From positions 7,998,001 through 8,062,000 of the forward strand of contig OZ176056.1 in the NCBI GenBank assembly GCA_964247055.1: DNA of 64,000 nt, given 5' to 3'. Under the pieces are notes generated by a model, which was not told where the DNA came from, ran no database searches, and was given only the letters and a program-made list of their open reading frames with translations. Below, one piece after another: positions 46,187-59,600 of this stretch (position 1 is its first letter; each line of letters begins with the position of its first letter). The position numbers and the translations under genes were made by a program. Source of the stretch: Paragordius varius. Lineage: Eukaryota; Nematomorpha.

Positions 46187-46217
46187 TTTTTTTTTTGGGG
46201 GGGGGGGGAGGGGGGAG
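46187..46217. repeat. Poly-T followed by poly-G tract, G-quadruplex candidate
   Basis: T tract, then 12 G, A, 6 G, A, G (46197-46217). Extreme for this A/T-rich sequence. Confidence 0.9.
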
Positions 46218-46612
46218 TTTTTGGTATGGATAATTTAACTATGCATTTTCCCTTTGTTCATTTTATCAAAATTTTTTAAAAAAAGCAAAATTGCAAAAAA
46301 ATATTGGCAATTTACAATATCGACTGAATTAAAATTTGCCAAAAATTCTATCCCTAAACGAAATTGGATATGAAATTGGAAACAACCAAAAAATAGTTTC
46401 CGATTTTCAAATGCCAATTATGGTTAAACAAATTTTCAAATCTGTGGCAAATGCCAATGTATAATAAAAAAACATTATATTATTCAAACATATGTTTGTT
46501 TGCAATTAAAATAAAAAATTTCAAAGAGCTAAAATTAAATTTTTTTAAATAATAATTCCGACATTTCCATTAACATAGCATATACCGTTTCTATTTTGTA
46601 CCTTTTATAATT

Positions 46613-46615
<3 letters not shown>

Positions 46616-46650
<35 letters not shown>
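46616..46650. repeat. TA microsatellite
   Basis: About 17 TA units upstream of the SLC6 start. Confidence 0.9.
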
Positions 46651-46651
<1 letters not shown>

Positions 46652-46768
46652 TGTGCAATAATAACTAACCACATTGTTAATTTTATTTGTAAGTTTTTGG
46701 TTAAAAAAATGTAAAAAATATAAAACATTCTTGACGGTATTTATACATTTTCCAAAACAACTCTAAGC

Positions 46769-46789
46769 ACACACACACACACACACACC
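46769..46789. repeat. CA microsatellite
   Basis: About 10 CA units, the only such run seen, 115 bp before the SLC6 start codon. Confidence 0.9.
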
Positions 46790-46903
46790 TGAAGGCATAA
46801 ATGGCAATAATAATTTAAAATACATTAAACATAAACTATAAATTATAATTCCAATTTTATAAATGACTTGTTAAAAAATTTTTTTTTTGGTAAGAGTAAA
46901 TAA

Positions 46904-49900
46904 ATGGACGGACAAACTTTAAACAAATCTACGAATATGGTTGACGAAGTTATCGGAAGAACTAAATTAAAACATCCAAAACCAAAAAAGTGGTCAAATC
47001 ACTTTGAATTTATTCTTTCCCTCATTGGATATGGTATAAGTGTGGGTAGTGTTTGGAGATTCCCATACATTTGTTATCGGAATGGCGGGGGTTTTTTCTT
47101 AATATAAAATATAATATACCATTTACAGTTCAATTTCACCCTTAAACAATTCAAATTCACCCTTGAACAATTCAAATTCCCCCTTGAACAATTCAAATTC
47201 ACCCTCGAACAATTCAAATTCACCCTCAAATAAAATATATGTTTTTTGAGATTTAAAATTACCTATATTTTATATATTTTTCAAAAATAAAAGTTTTGTT
47301 TTAACTGAAAAAATAATAAACTATACCATAAACATATATTTCATATTAATAATGAATTATACTAGTTTGATAACACATAATTTATTTTTAGGGGGAATTT
47401 GAATTGTTCGAAGGTGAATTTGAATTGTTCAAGGGTGAATATGAATTGTTTAAGGGTGAACTTGAACTCTAAATGGTATATAATATTCAAAGGTGCTTTC
47501 CTTATTGCCTATTTTATCGTTCTCCTATTATGTGGTGTACCCTTATACTTTATGGAATTAGCTTTGGGCCAATTCACGAGCAAAGGACCACTGCGAATAT
47601 GGGCTTTTTGTCCCCTGCTAAAAGGTAAACTTCTATTGGATTTTTAACCATGTCTATTATTTTTGTTAAGGGGGACGTCATATAATATATATTTTTTACG
47701 GCATTTGTCAATAATATAATTATAGCCTTTATTTTAAAATTTTGGTAAAATCATATATTTGCACTTAATATGAATACGCCTTAACTTTCTAGAACCATGC
47801 AAAAAGCGAATGTATGGATGCAATATAAAAATTATTAATTTATATATAACTTTAGGGGTGTCCAACACAGATACTAGCTTTATAAAATATGTATAATAAC
47901 AAATAAGCTACAATAAATATATTATATTTTAATCATTGGACTGTAAAAATATTTTACCATCGCTATATAACATTAATTATTTTATTTTTCGTTTATAACA
48001 TTAGCAAATCAAGGTGCGCCACAATATTTAAAACTCGATAATTTATATTTTTATAAAAAGATTTGAATCTATTCACAGTCGTTTATAAATTTGGAAAATT
48101 GTTAATTTTTACCTAGAAAAAACTTATAGTATTTCAACAATCCAACAGTAAGGGTAATTTGTGGTATATATACCATATACGATTCAAATTCACCCTTGAA
48201 CAATTCGATTCACCCTAAAAATAAATTATGTTTTTTCGGGCTAATATAAATCATCGTTAATAAGAAATAAACCTATGGCATAGTTTATTATTTTTTTCAG
48301 TATTACATTAATTTTAAACGAAATTAAATTTTAACAGTAAAAAACGCATAATTTATTTTAGGGTGAATTTGAATTGTTCAAGGGTGAATTTGAATTGTTT
48401 AAGCGTGAATTTGAACTTTAAATTTCTGAATAATATCTTATTACAAAATAATTTAAAGTAGATGATATAATTTATAATTGCAATAATATATTTTTTTAAC
48501 TGATAATATGTTATATTTGTTTGGTTTTTTTTTCTTCATAAAATATTTTTGGATGGCCACGCATTGGAAACCCCTGATTACAAATATAAAAAAATCAATA
48601 GATAGTTTTTAACTTTACAGATGTGACAGGAAATATTTAGACATAAATGTGTAAGCAAATTTAAAAACAGAGCTAAAATATCCATTTCATTTATAAGGTA
48701 TTAAAATAGTCTTTGTTTATGTTTCTATGGGTTAATAAAAACTGTCCAACACGTAAGTTACTTTTAGATTATTAAAATTGTATTTCACTCTTAACATGCA
48801 AAAAGCTTGGTTAAAATTCGACATTGTCTAAATTTTATATATGTGTATAATTTTTTTCGTTTAAGTTTAATGGGGAAACGTCCGTAATGGTATTAAATTT
48901 TTTTTTACTAAAATTCAAAGGCTTTGTCAATGGTAATTTATACAAACAAAGCATGTTTTGATTCCATATATTTTTAAAAGTGCGCAAAATGCAATATAAC
49001 CTCCGGTATTAATGCTTTATAATCAAAAATAGATTTTATTACAAAGGAAATATTTTAGCCATGCCATATATATATATATTTTATTTATACAATTTTACAA
49101 AGGCTATATATTATAATTAATTATGTGTCAACCTTTTAAGATAGCTTTACCTTTTTTAAAAGACCTCTGAGTATGTGAGTTTTGTCAAATGTGTATGTTT
49201 GCAGAGAATGTTATAATTACATTACTGAGGGCTAACCTAAATATTTTATAAATCTTTTATTGAATTCAAACCAAAAACTATATTTTACAAATAAAAAGCT
49301 TATAAAATCCCTTTACCATAATTAACACTGGGTGTTTGTTTTACGTAAACTATTGTGATGACATATATAAACTCTGCCACACAAAATAAATGGGCCTGGT
49401 GCATTATAATATTCTTGACGTGGGTTAAAATTTACATAATTACGCCAATGTAATTTTAAAATATATAAAATATTGGAGAAAATGTAAAATTTAATGTGGA
49501 ACGACATTAAAAAACATGCTTAGGAAGATATAATAAAAAAATTGATAGCACTGAGTCTTATTTATACTTAGCCAGTGTTCTTAAACAAAAAAACAATTAT
49601 GACATCAAAGAGTGTCTCATAATATAACTCCATATAATTTGACAAAAAATAAAATTAAATGAAGCGAGTAAAAATTTCGTTACTAACGACATTTTTGAAT
49701 CATACCAGACCTATATTTTATTAATTTTAAATAAGTCGAACCATATATGTTTAGACCGAAATAGCTAGATAGGTTGGTTGAATAAGGAAATTTGGGGTCA
49801 AGCGCCATATCAGAAGCTTAACAACTAACAAATTTTAATATTTCCTCCTATTTTAACTATAAATTAGCTCAATAAACCATATAAGTAATTTTAAATCGTA

Positions 49901-50647
49901 ACATAAAAGTAGCCCAAAACCAGACGTTTAAAAGCTTTTTTATTGTACACCTAATACATTGATCAAAATTTTATAATATACAAAAGTTTAAGATGTCATT
50001 TAAATATGAACTTTTGACCGAAGCTTTTGCGATAATTTTAATATGCCAATTTAGTATCAAAACGTTTTTAGTAAAATAATAACTAAAATATTATAAACTT
50101 TATTATAAGCATTAAATTTTATACGAACTTAATATAATCAAAATTTAAATGTTCCCTCTCTCTATACATCAAGGCCAAAATATTAAAAATCAGCTGTTGC
50201 GACAATATATTTGGCATCTATTTCCATTTTTATATGGCGTGGAGTAGACCGCAAGATTTTTTCGGAATATGTAATTTCATTCCCTCATATATTTAGTTTC
50301 CTAAAACGTACAAGCGAATCGGAAAATTTTAAACATTCTAAAAATATAATTTTTGATATGTTCAAAAATATTAGTAATGCAATATCGCTTTCATATTTAA
50401 ATGGCATAGGAGTTGGGATCGGGATCATTCTGTTGAATTTCATTGATAGCACATGTTTTAATTTGATTCTTGCCCTTGCCATATATTATGTCGTATCAGC
50501 CTTCCAAAAACCATTACCTTGGGGAACGTGTAAAAACTCATGGAACACCCCAGGGTGTTTTGTGTTCAAAGACATTCATCAAAATGCTTCAAGACCGATT
50601 GACGGTATATTAATTACAATATAGCTTGAAAAATTATTATGATATAT

Positions 50648-50697
<50 letters not shown>

Positions 50698-53600
50698 ATA
50701 AAATATTTATCATACATGGGGTGCTTTTATTATGCCTCACGCGTTATTCCTTCAAGAAAAACTTTTCACTTATATAGCGATTCCTATAAATCAAAATTTG
50801 CATAATGATGCTCATTTCAAATTTTTTCTATTAAAATTTAAAATAAGCAAATAAATAAATATAATATTTTTATTAGTGAGTTCCGAAATTTTTATAATTT
50901 AGACTCCGCTAAATTGAGTGGCTTTTTTTAAAATAAACACAAAAGAGCCAAGGTTGGTCGATAGATTTTTAATATCTAGAACACAAATCATATTTAAAAA
51001 AATAAATTTTATTATAGCGTAGATGTTATTTGAAGCACAATGCGCACAGTACAAAAACACTTTTAAAACTAAAAAATACCATTATTATTAAAGGCTGAAT
51101 AGTTACCCAGACTCTTAATGAATATTATCTTGCCTTCAAATTTAAGCATTTAAAATCCAATGTGTCAGATCTAATACCTAGAAATAGATTTATTGTTACA
51201 GCACACAAAAAAGTAAGTATAAGGATTATTATGGCGCTTTTGCTTTTGGTTTACATAGTTCTACCACTTTTGTGGTAACTATTTCATATCAGAAAATGGC
51301 ATTTGTGCACATTTTGTCAAATAATAAATGTGGAGCCAAATTAATCCTTATAAAAATATTTTTAAACGACAATATTTTTATAAATTTATAAATGTTTAGA
51401 ATAAACTATGAAAGTCTCAAATCAATAAAATAGAGATGTACATTGGTAACAATTAATCACATGTTTTATGAATGTTATTTAATGATTTTAATAGGATTAA
51501 TTAAGGTATGAAAAGAAAAGAAAATGTCCTTATATTTTTTACATTTTGTTTGTGAGTTAAATTTAATTTTTAATTGTAATTAAGATATATCACATCGATT
51601 AAGGTAAAAATTTGATTTAAATTATACATAGCATCTCCCAATATGACTGAACATTTTGCAAATTATACATCAGTCGAATATATTCCATCAAAATTTAGCA
51701 ATTTAAATTTTGCTGAAATTTCAACATCATCCACCTTTGAATTTTTCAAGTAGATTTAAATTTTTTTAAATAAATATTTTTATCTAATTTTCGTTCAAAA
51801 ATAAAATCGAATTAATATAATCATCAGTAAAAATTGAAGTTTTACGGAGAAAATGTATAAATATAAAGACAACAACATTTATTTTTTAAAAGACAACCAT
51901 ACTTTTTCATACCATAATTTATTCAATCAAAATCATTTAATAACAATCGTAAAATATTGATTATGCTACCAATATACATCTTATTTTGGAGTTTAAAAAA
52001 TGAGTTATATTTAAAAAATCAAGAATTAAAACGTAAGGTTGTCTTTTAAAAAAAATATTTGTCTTTATTTTTTTACGTTTTGTCCGAATAATTTCTATTT
52101 TTAATGTTTATTAATTTTTACATTATAAAAAAGTATTTTTAAAATGTGAATTTTGCACTTTTGATGCCTCACTATATCTAAGAAGCCATTTTTACTGAAG
52201 CAAATGTTTTAGAGATGCATTTTGATAGTTGATTTCAAACTATAGTAGGGCAATTCGCCAGTAGTGTATGAAAAAAGAAAGGAAATAATTGTTTATTCAA
52301 CCTTTTGTTGTTTTTTCCATACACTACTGTGTTGCAAATTGACCAACTATAGTGTGTAAGCAACTATACCAAAATGCATACTATGCCTCTTAAGCTCAAA
52401 AAAAACTCAATCAATATTTTATTTGTAAAGTTTTTATTTAGTTACACAAAATTAAATATTATAAATATTAAAGCTACAAAAATGTGAGGCACACACACTT
52501 TCATTTTTTGCATCTCATAAATGCCATTATTATGCTTATTTTATCAATAGTCGTCATATTTTGGAGATTAGTAAAGGATTAGATAATATGGGTTCTTTCA
52601 ACGTACGATTGTTGGGTTGTTTCGTCCTGGCATGGATTTTAACCTATTTTTGTTTGATGGGTGGAATCAAAGCCACCGGAAAGGTTCCCATATAATAATA
52701 TACTCTAAAATTAACACCATTGACTGATAAAAATATTTATTACTACATTAAAACTTGAAATTACACAGAGACGACGTAAAAATATAAAGACAAATATTTT
52801 TATCTACAAGACAACCAACCATACTTTTTAAAACCTTGTTTTTTCTTATAAAGCTATTTAGTTACAATTGTGAAAAATATAAAATGTTGATTGTGTTATT
52901 TCTATATATCTCTATTTCACACTTTGCCATTTAAAACAATGAGAGAGTTATATTAAAATAAATCATGGTTAAAGTATGTATGGTTGTCTTTTAGGAAAAA
53001 CATATTTGTCTTTATATTTTCACGTTTTGTCCGTATAATTTCAACAATTTTTACTGTAATTTATAAATTTATTCACCAAGATTGTATATTTAACCGCAAT
53101 ACTCCCGTACATTATACTCACAGCCTTGTTGATAAGATCACTTTACTTACCTGGAGCACTAACAGGCATCTTATTTTTCATAAAACCGGATTGGGGCAAA
53201 TTCAAAGAACTAACGGTATCACAAAATGCATTAATAAACCACATTCATTCCCCTTCCTTCTTTTTAATGAATTTATCTTTTTATGACACAATATATTATA
53301 TTATAACATATTGTCTTTCATGTAGATCGCATTTTTAAGTTTTAAAAAGGATCCCTAGGGTTTAGTTATAATGATTTTTAGTGTACATTTCAACTTTTGT
53401 GAATATTTTAAAGTTTTTTCATCATGAACCAAACAAATTAAAAAAAATTAATTTATTCATTTTATAGTAAAATTTTGCAAATATTTTACAATTCAAATTC
53501 ACCCTTAATGAAAATTATGTGTTTTCGGGCTAATATAACTCATTATTAATATAAAATATATCTTTATAGCATATTTTATTTTTTCAGTATCATTTTAAAT

Positions 53601-56600
53601 AAAAACGAAATTTCAATTTTTAAAAAACTAAAAAATCCAGGTAAGTAATATTTAATCTTAAAACATAACTTATTTTAGGGTAAATTTGGATTGTAAATGG
53701 TATATATATTTATTAAAATATACTAAATTTTGAATTAAGAAAATTTATGTTTTTAATAAAGGGTCAAAGCAAAGAGGGAGTATAAAATATATCCCTTAAT
53801 CCATTTTATTTTTTATGATAAATAATTATAGATATTATTATTATAATTATGTAATTATTTGCTATTTTTTGTTGATGAAAGATTTGGAAGGAGGCAGCTA
53901 CTCAGGTATTTTATTTTCTGGGACCAGGATGGGGTTGTCTTATAACGATAGCAAGTTATAACAAATTTCGTGAAAATTGCCTACGGTATCCTATATGAAA
54001 AGCTCTACTTAAATTTAATTTTACATTATGAATTGAAATTATACGGGGGCAAAACGTATAAAAACATTAATAAAACAAATATTTATTCATTTTTGTTAAC
54101 AAAAAGGCAGCCATACTTTTTATACCTTAATTTTTGAATATATATATATATATATCTTATATATTTAGAACAATTGTAAAATATATCATTTTGTTTAAGA
54201 TATTAATATACATTTTTATTTCACATGCAATTTAACACTTTATAACTTTTCCACTTTTTAGTCTGCGAATACATATTGGGTAGTTGTATATCCCTGAGCT
54301 CAATCTTGTAAATAACATAGTGTTTGTAAGTTATTTTATTTAAAATTTAATTATTAAATATTTGTTCTTCTGTGTAGATAAAATATATTTTTTACAGTTG
54401 TAACTTTAGAGCAGGGGTGTTCATCACAGATATTTGCGGGTTGCTGGAAATTTTTCTTTTTATTTATTTATTTTGTAAATTTTAGATGATATATTCACTA
54501 AATAATCCTAAATTTTTGATTGATATCCAATTTTTTAATTTTTTAAATTTTTTTTAGAGCACTTTTTTTTCTACCGAAAAAAGAGTGTTGAACACCCCCT
54601 GTTCTAGAACTTATTGAAGTTAATTATTTACTAACCAAAATACACCTTTATTTGCCTAATATTTTAGCAATTTAATAACAATTGACGAAAAAAAATAGCG
54701 GCGAAAATGGGATCAGATTTTTTACATTTTTATAAAAAAATTTGAGTAAGCATACGCGCTAAAAGATAAAGAAAGCATATTTTTAAATTTCGGCCTAATA
54801 TATTAAATATTTTTTAAGATATTTACAAATCGTTCTGGAATATAAAACTACCCCAAACAGTTATAAGGTGTTGAAACAATTAATTGTATTCAAAAAATTA
54901 AGTTAAGAAAGTGGTTTTTAAAAAATATTTTTTTTTATAATTTTTTAGTTTTGTCCCTATAATTTCAATTTTATTATATATATGTTTTAATCACGGATTA
55001 ATCAGTGGTTTTAAAGCTTTTAATATTATTTTTTATTATTATCCAATTTACTATAAACAAAAATTTTTTTCAATAGATAGAGTAGATTTTTTTGGAATAT
55101 CACAACTATTGCGGTTTTATCGGTTATTTTGGATTTTATAATATTTAATCAAAATTACGCAATATACTTACTATTCATATCTATGCATTTTAATTGGAAA
55201 CCATTAAAAAATGGTGAAACATGTGTCAAATTTTTCATAAATTAAGACCATTTGCTCCTCCCCCGCTTTTAAAAGAACCCAAAGAAACTAAATTTAGTCC
55301 CTATTTCTAACTAAGCAATTGATCTAACTTTAAACTAAAGTAATTCATATAACATTCAAAATATTTTTTAAATCTTAAAAAAGTAGTTATTTGTCTATAT
55401 ATATATATATATATATATATAGTCATGTATCCTTTATTTATCAAAAATTTATTTATTTTTTCGTTAAATGGGTATAAACATTTGGTAAAGAATGGAAAAA
55501 ACAAGAGCTCTATGGTAATTCTTATACTTTTTTGATGAATATGATATTGTTAATACCATAGAGCTCTTGTTTTTTCCATTCTTTACCAAATATTTATACC
55601 CATTTAACAAGAAGAAAAAATAAATAAATTTTTAATGAAATAAAGGATACATGACTGTATATATGATAGTGATAGCATTACAGTCCCCTTAATATCGGGT
55701 CTAACATCCGTATATGCTGGATTCATAGTTTTTGCTTTGATTGGATTCATGTCAAACGAATTAGCCTTACCTATTGAAATGGTTGCCACACATGGTTAAA
55801 TTTATTTTGCATATAAAAGAGAATTTATACGGACAAAACGTAAAAATATAGAGACTATTTTTTATTTCTAAAAGACAACCCCATACTTTTAAAATCTTAA
55901 TATTTTTTCAATTACTACATTTTTTAAGAGTCCAAAGTATAAAATAGATATGTATATTGGTAACATAATCATTTACATGTTTTCTGATTGTTATAAAATG
56001 TTTTAAATATGAATAAAGGTATGAAAAAGTTTAATTGTCTTTTAAAAAAAATTTGTCTTTATATTTTTACGTTTTGTCTGTATAATTTCATTTTTACTGT
56101 AACTCATTTAAAAATGCACACTTCTTTAACGCCATGTTAATATTTGAAAAATTAATGAATAAATAAGTATTACATCAGCTCAAATCTGTATTAAAAATGA
56201 CTTTCATGGAGCTTTTATTAAAGGCCTTCAATTTTATCAACTTTAGTGATTATTAATATTGTGCATTTTAGTATCTGTGAACTTATTTTATAGTCAGTCA
56301 AATAAAAGAAATGGTTTATTAAATGTTAAAAATACTGATCCACAAAATTATTCCGTACTGCACATATGAAAAAGGATTGAGGTGAGAAACATAGGCCTAT
56401 TTGTAATGCTAAATTTTGAGAATTTTATAGCAATTTATGTTAACAATTTATTGTATGTATTCATTAGATGCGGAATTTTGTGGATTTTAAGGTTGAAAAT
56501 AATTATAATATAAAATCTATTTTCAAATTATTATTCCGTTTATTACCATCAATTAAAAAATTATTTTTTTGTTTTATATTGTTAATAAAAATAATAAATA

Positions 56601-59600
56601 TTTTTAAGATAATTTAAATACAAATAAATTGCGGTTTGTTACATTGTAACATTTATATTTTGTTTGTTATACATTGTTAACTATCATTAATTAAAAAATA
56701 TCAGTCATGTATCCTTTATTTTATCAAAAATTTTTTCGTTAAATGGGCATAAATATTTGGTAAAGAATGGAAAAACCAATAGCTCTATGGTAATTCTTAT
56801 ACTTTTTTGATGAATATAATATTGTTAACCATAAAGCTCTTGTTTTATCCATTCTTTACCAAATATACCCATTTAACAAAACAAAATAAATTTTTGATAA
56901 AATAAAGGATACACGACTGTATATAGTTAAAATGTTTCACTTTCTATGTATAAAAATCTATCTCTCCTAAAATGTATAAATTAAGCTATAAATTATATCA
57001 AGGTTGATTGATTAACAAACAGACAAATTTGATGACATTTTGGTATAATATACCATTTGCAGTTCAAATTTACCATTTAACAATTGTGAAATTCACCCGC
57101 ACACAATAATTCACCCTTGAACACTTCACATTCACCCTAAAAATAAATTTTGTGTTTTCGAACTAATATAACTCATTATTAATATGAAATTTATCTTTAT
57201 GGCATAGTTTATTATTTTTTCAGTATTATTTTAATTTAAAGCAAATTTTTATTTTTAAAAAATATATAAAATTACAGGTAATTTTTAATCTTAAAAAAAC
57301 ATATAATTTATCTGAGGGTGAATATGAATTGTTCGAGGATGAATTTGAGTTCAAGGGTGAATTTGAATTGTTAATGGTATATTATATAAAACAGGTCTAG
57401 CTTTGGCCTTCATGGTTTACCCAGAAGCTCTGCTGCATATGCCATGGTCCAACTTGTGGTCAGTTCTGTTTTTCCTTATGCTATGGTCCGTGGGGATCGA
57501 CACTTTGGTTTTTTTATTTTACAAAAGTTATAAAAGTTAGTCTCATTAAATGTTTTAATTTTATAACTGTATCCTCCAAATTAATCTGATTTAGTCGATA
57601 GTCTATACTTTATACTCTATAGATTATAAGATTTAAAGATGGAGAAGTTATACATTAGTAAATATTGAAATTATACAAATGAAAAAGGTTAAAAAACTCA
57701 AAAGCAATTTTTTTTCCAATAATTAAATTGATTAATTATCTACAATTGTAACTATAATATTGGACTGTGTTACCAATTTACATCTCTATTTCATTTGCAA
57801 TTTAAAACAATGATTTTACAAAGTCACGTTTAAAAAAGTATAGCGGTCTAAAAATATTTGCCAGAATGAAAATTTTTACTGTATTATTACCTAATATGGA
57901 ATTAAATTAAATTTAGATGTTTGAAAATAATTTATAGTTTGTGGAACTTGAAGTTGTCTATACTGCAATGTATGAAATTTTACCAACAAAAATTAAAGCT
58001 CATAGATTTGGTTTTAGCTTTGTTGCATCAATCATTATGTTTGGATTAGGTCTACCTTACGTCCTAAAAGTACTATATCTTAAATTTTTTTACATTTACA
58101 TTAAAAAATGAAATTGTACAGACAAAACGTAAAAATATAAAAACAACATTTTTTTCTTCGAAAAAAGACTATTATACTTTTTTTAATTAATCCCATTAAA
58201 ATCATTTAACAAAAAACATGTAATTGATTATGTTACCCATATACATCGCTTACTTTAGAGTTTAAAGGAAAGAGTAATATTTGAAAAAAATTAAAATTTC
58301 AAAAGTATGATTGTCTTTTAGAAAAAAATGATTGTATTTAAATTTTACGTTTTGTCCGTATAATTTTAATTTTAATTATAATTTGTTGTATTTATCAACA
58401 AACCAGTTTGCTAAATTGGATAAATAATAATTATTATTTTAATATGCGACCTCTACGTATACTGAAAAATATTTAAAATCATATAAAACAAATATCAAAT
58501 GAAAGGAAATTGCTACCAAGGTAAATTGAGTATTTTAGTGCGGTTTCAGTATTTAGAGATATTTATAAAATCAACAAAATTTTGTCGACATAAGATTTTT
58601 TTTTAACATATGCGTGTTTTTGAAAATAGCTTTCTAAAGCATCTTGGCTTTTTTTATATTAGTTTATAGTTTAACGCATTATCAATAAAAGTTAGATCAT
58701 GCATGAAAAATTATCCTAAACCAATAAAGTTAACATTTTACCTTTATAATTTAAATCTTGTTCAAAAAAATTGCGATTTTTTCCTTCTATTTTGTTTATA
58801 AAAAAATCCTTAAACACGGCTAGTAAACCCCAAAATTTTAAGTATTTAAAATTATATGGACAAAACGTACAAACAAAACAATATTTTTCTCAAAAGCCAA
58901 CATACTTCTTTAAACCTCATTTTATCCTATAAAAATTATTTAAATACAATCGTAAAATACACATGATTGATTGTGTTACCAATTTACATCTCCATTTTAT
59001 ACTTTGAAGTTTTAACAATCAGTAATATTTCAAAAAATAAGATTTTAATTTGTCTTTATATTTTTACGATTGTGATTACAATTTAAATTTTATATTTTGT
59101 CCGGCTGAATACTATAGTTATATTTCCCTATCATTTTATATTTATCAAAACATAGAGGATAATTATAAAGCGTTTTACCAAAATACAATCTAAAAATCTA
59201 GTTTTTATTTTTACGTTTTCATTTAAGGGCGGTATATATTTGTTTCAACTCATGGATTGGTATTTATCATTAGTATCAGTGATGATCTTTGCCTTATTGG
59301 AAACATTAGCAGTGGCCTGGATATATGGTATATTATGAAAAATTCCAATTACAGTAAAAATGAAATTATACGGACAAAACGTAAAAATATAAAGACAAAT
59401 ATTTTTTCTTAAAGACAACCAAACGATTTTTTTAAATTTTGTTTGTTTTTTCAAATATAAATGATTATTTGAAACTGCAATGTATAATATAGAGATGTAA
59501 ATTGGTAACACAATCAAATATTGTATTTTGAGATTTTAATTAAATAATTTATATAGCAAAAATTAAAAGGTTTTAAAAAGTATGGTTATCATTGCAAAAA

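Noticed and set aside
50211-50409. In-frame upstream extension of SLC6 exon 3
   Set aside because: Exon 2 joins exon 3 at 50410 in phase and gives the normal family spacing; the extension has no counterpart in SLC6 proteins.
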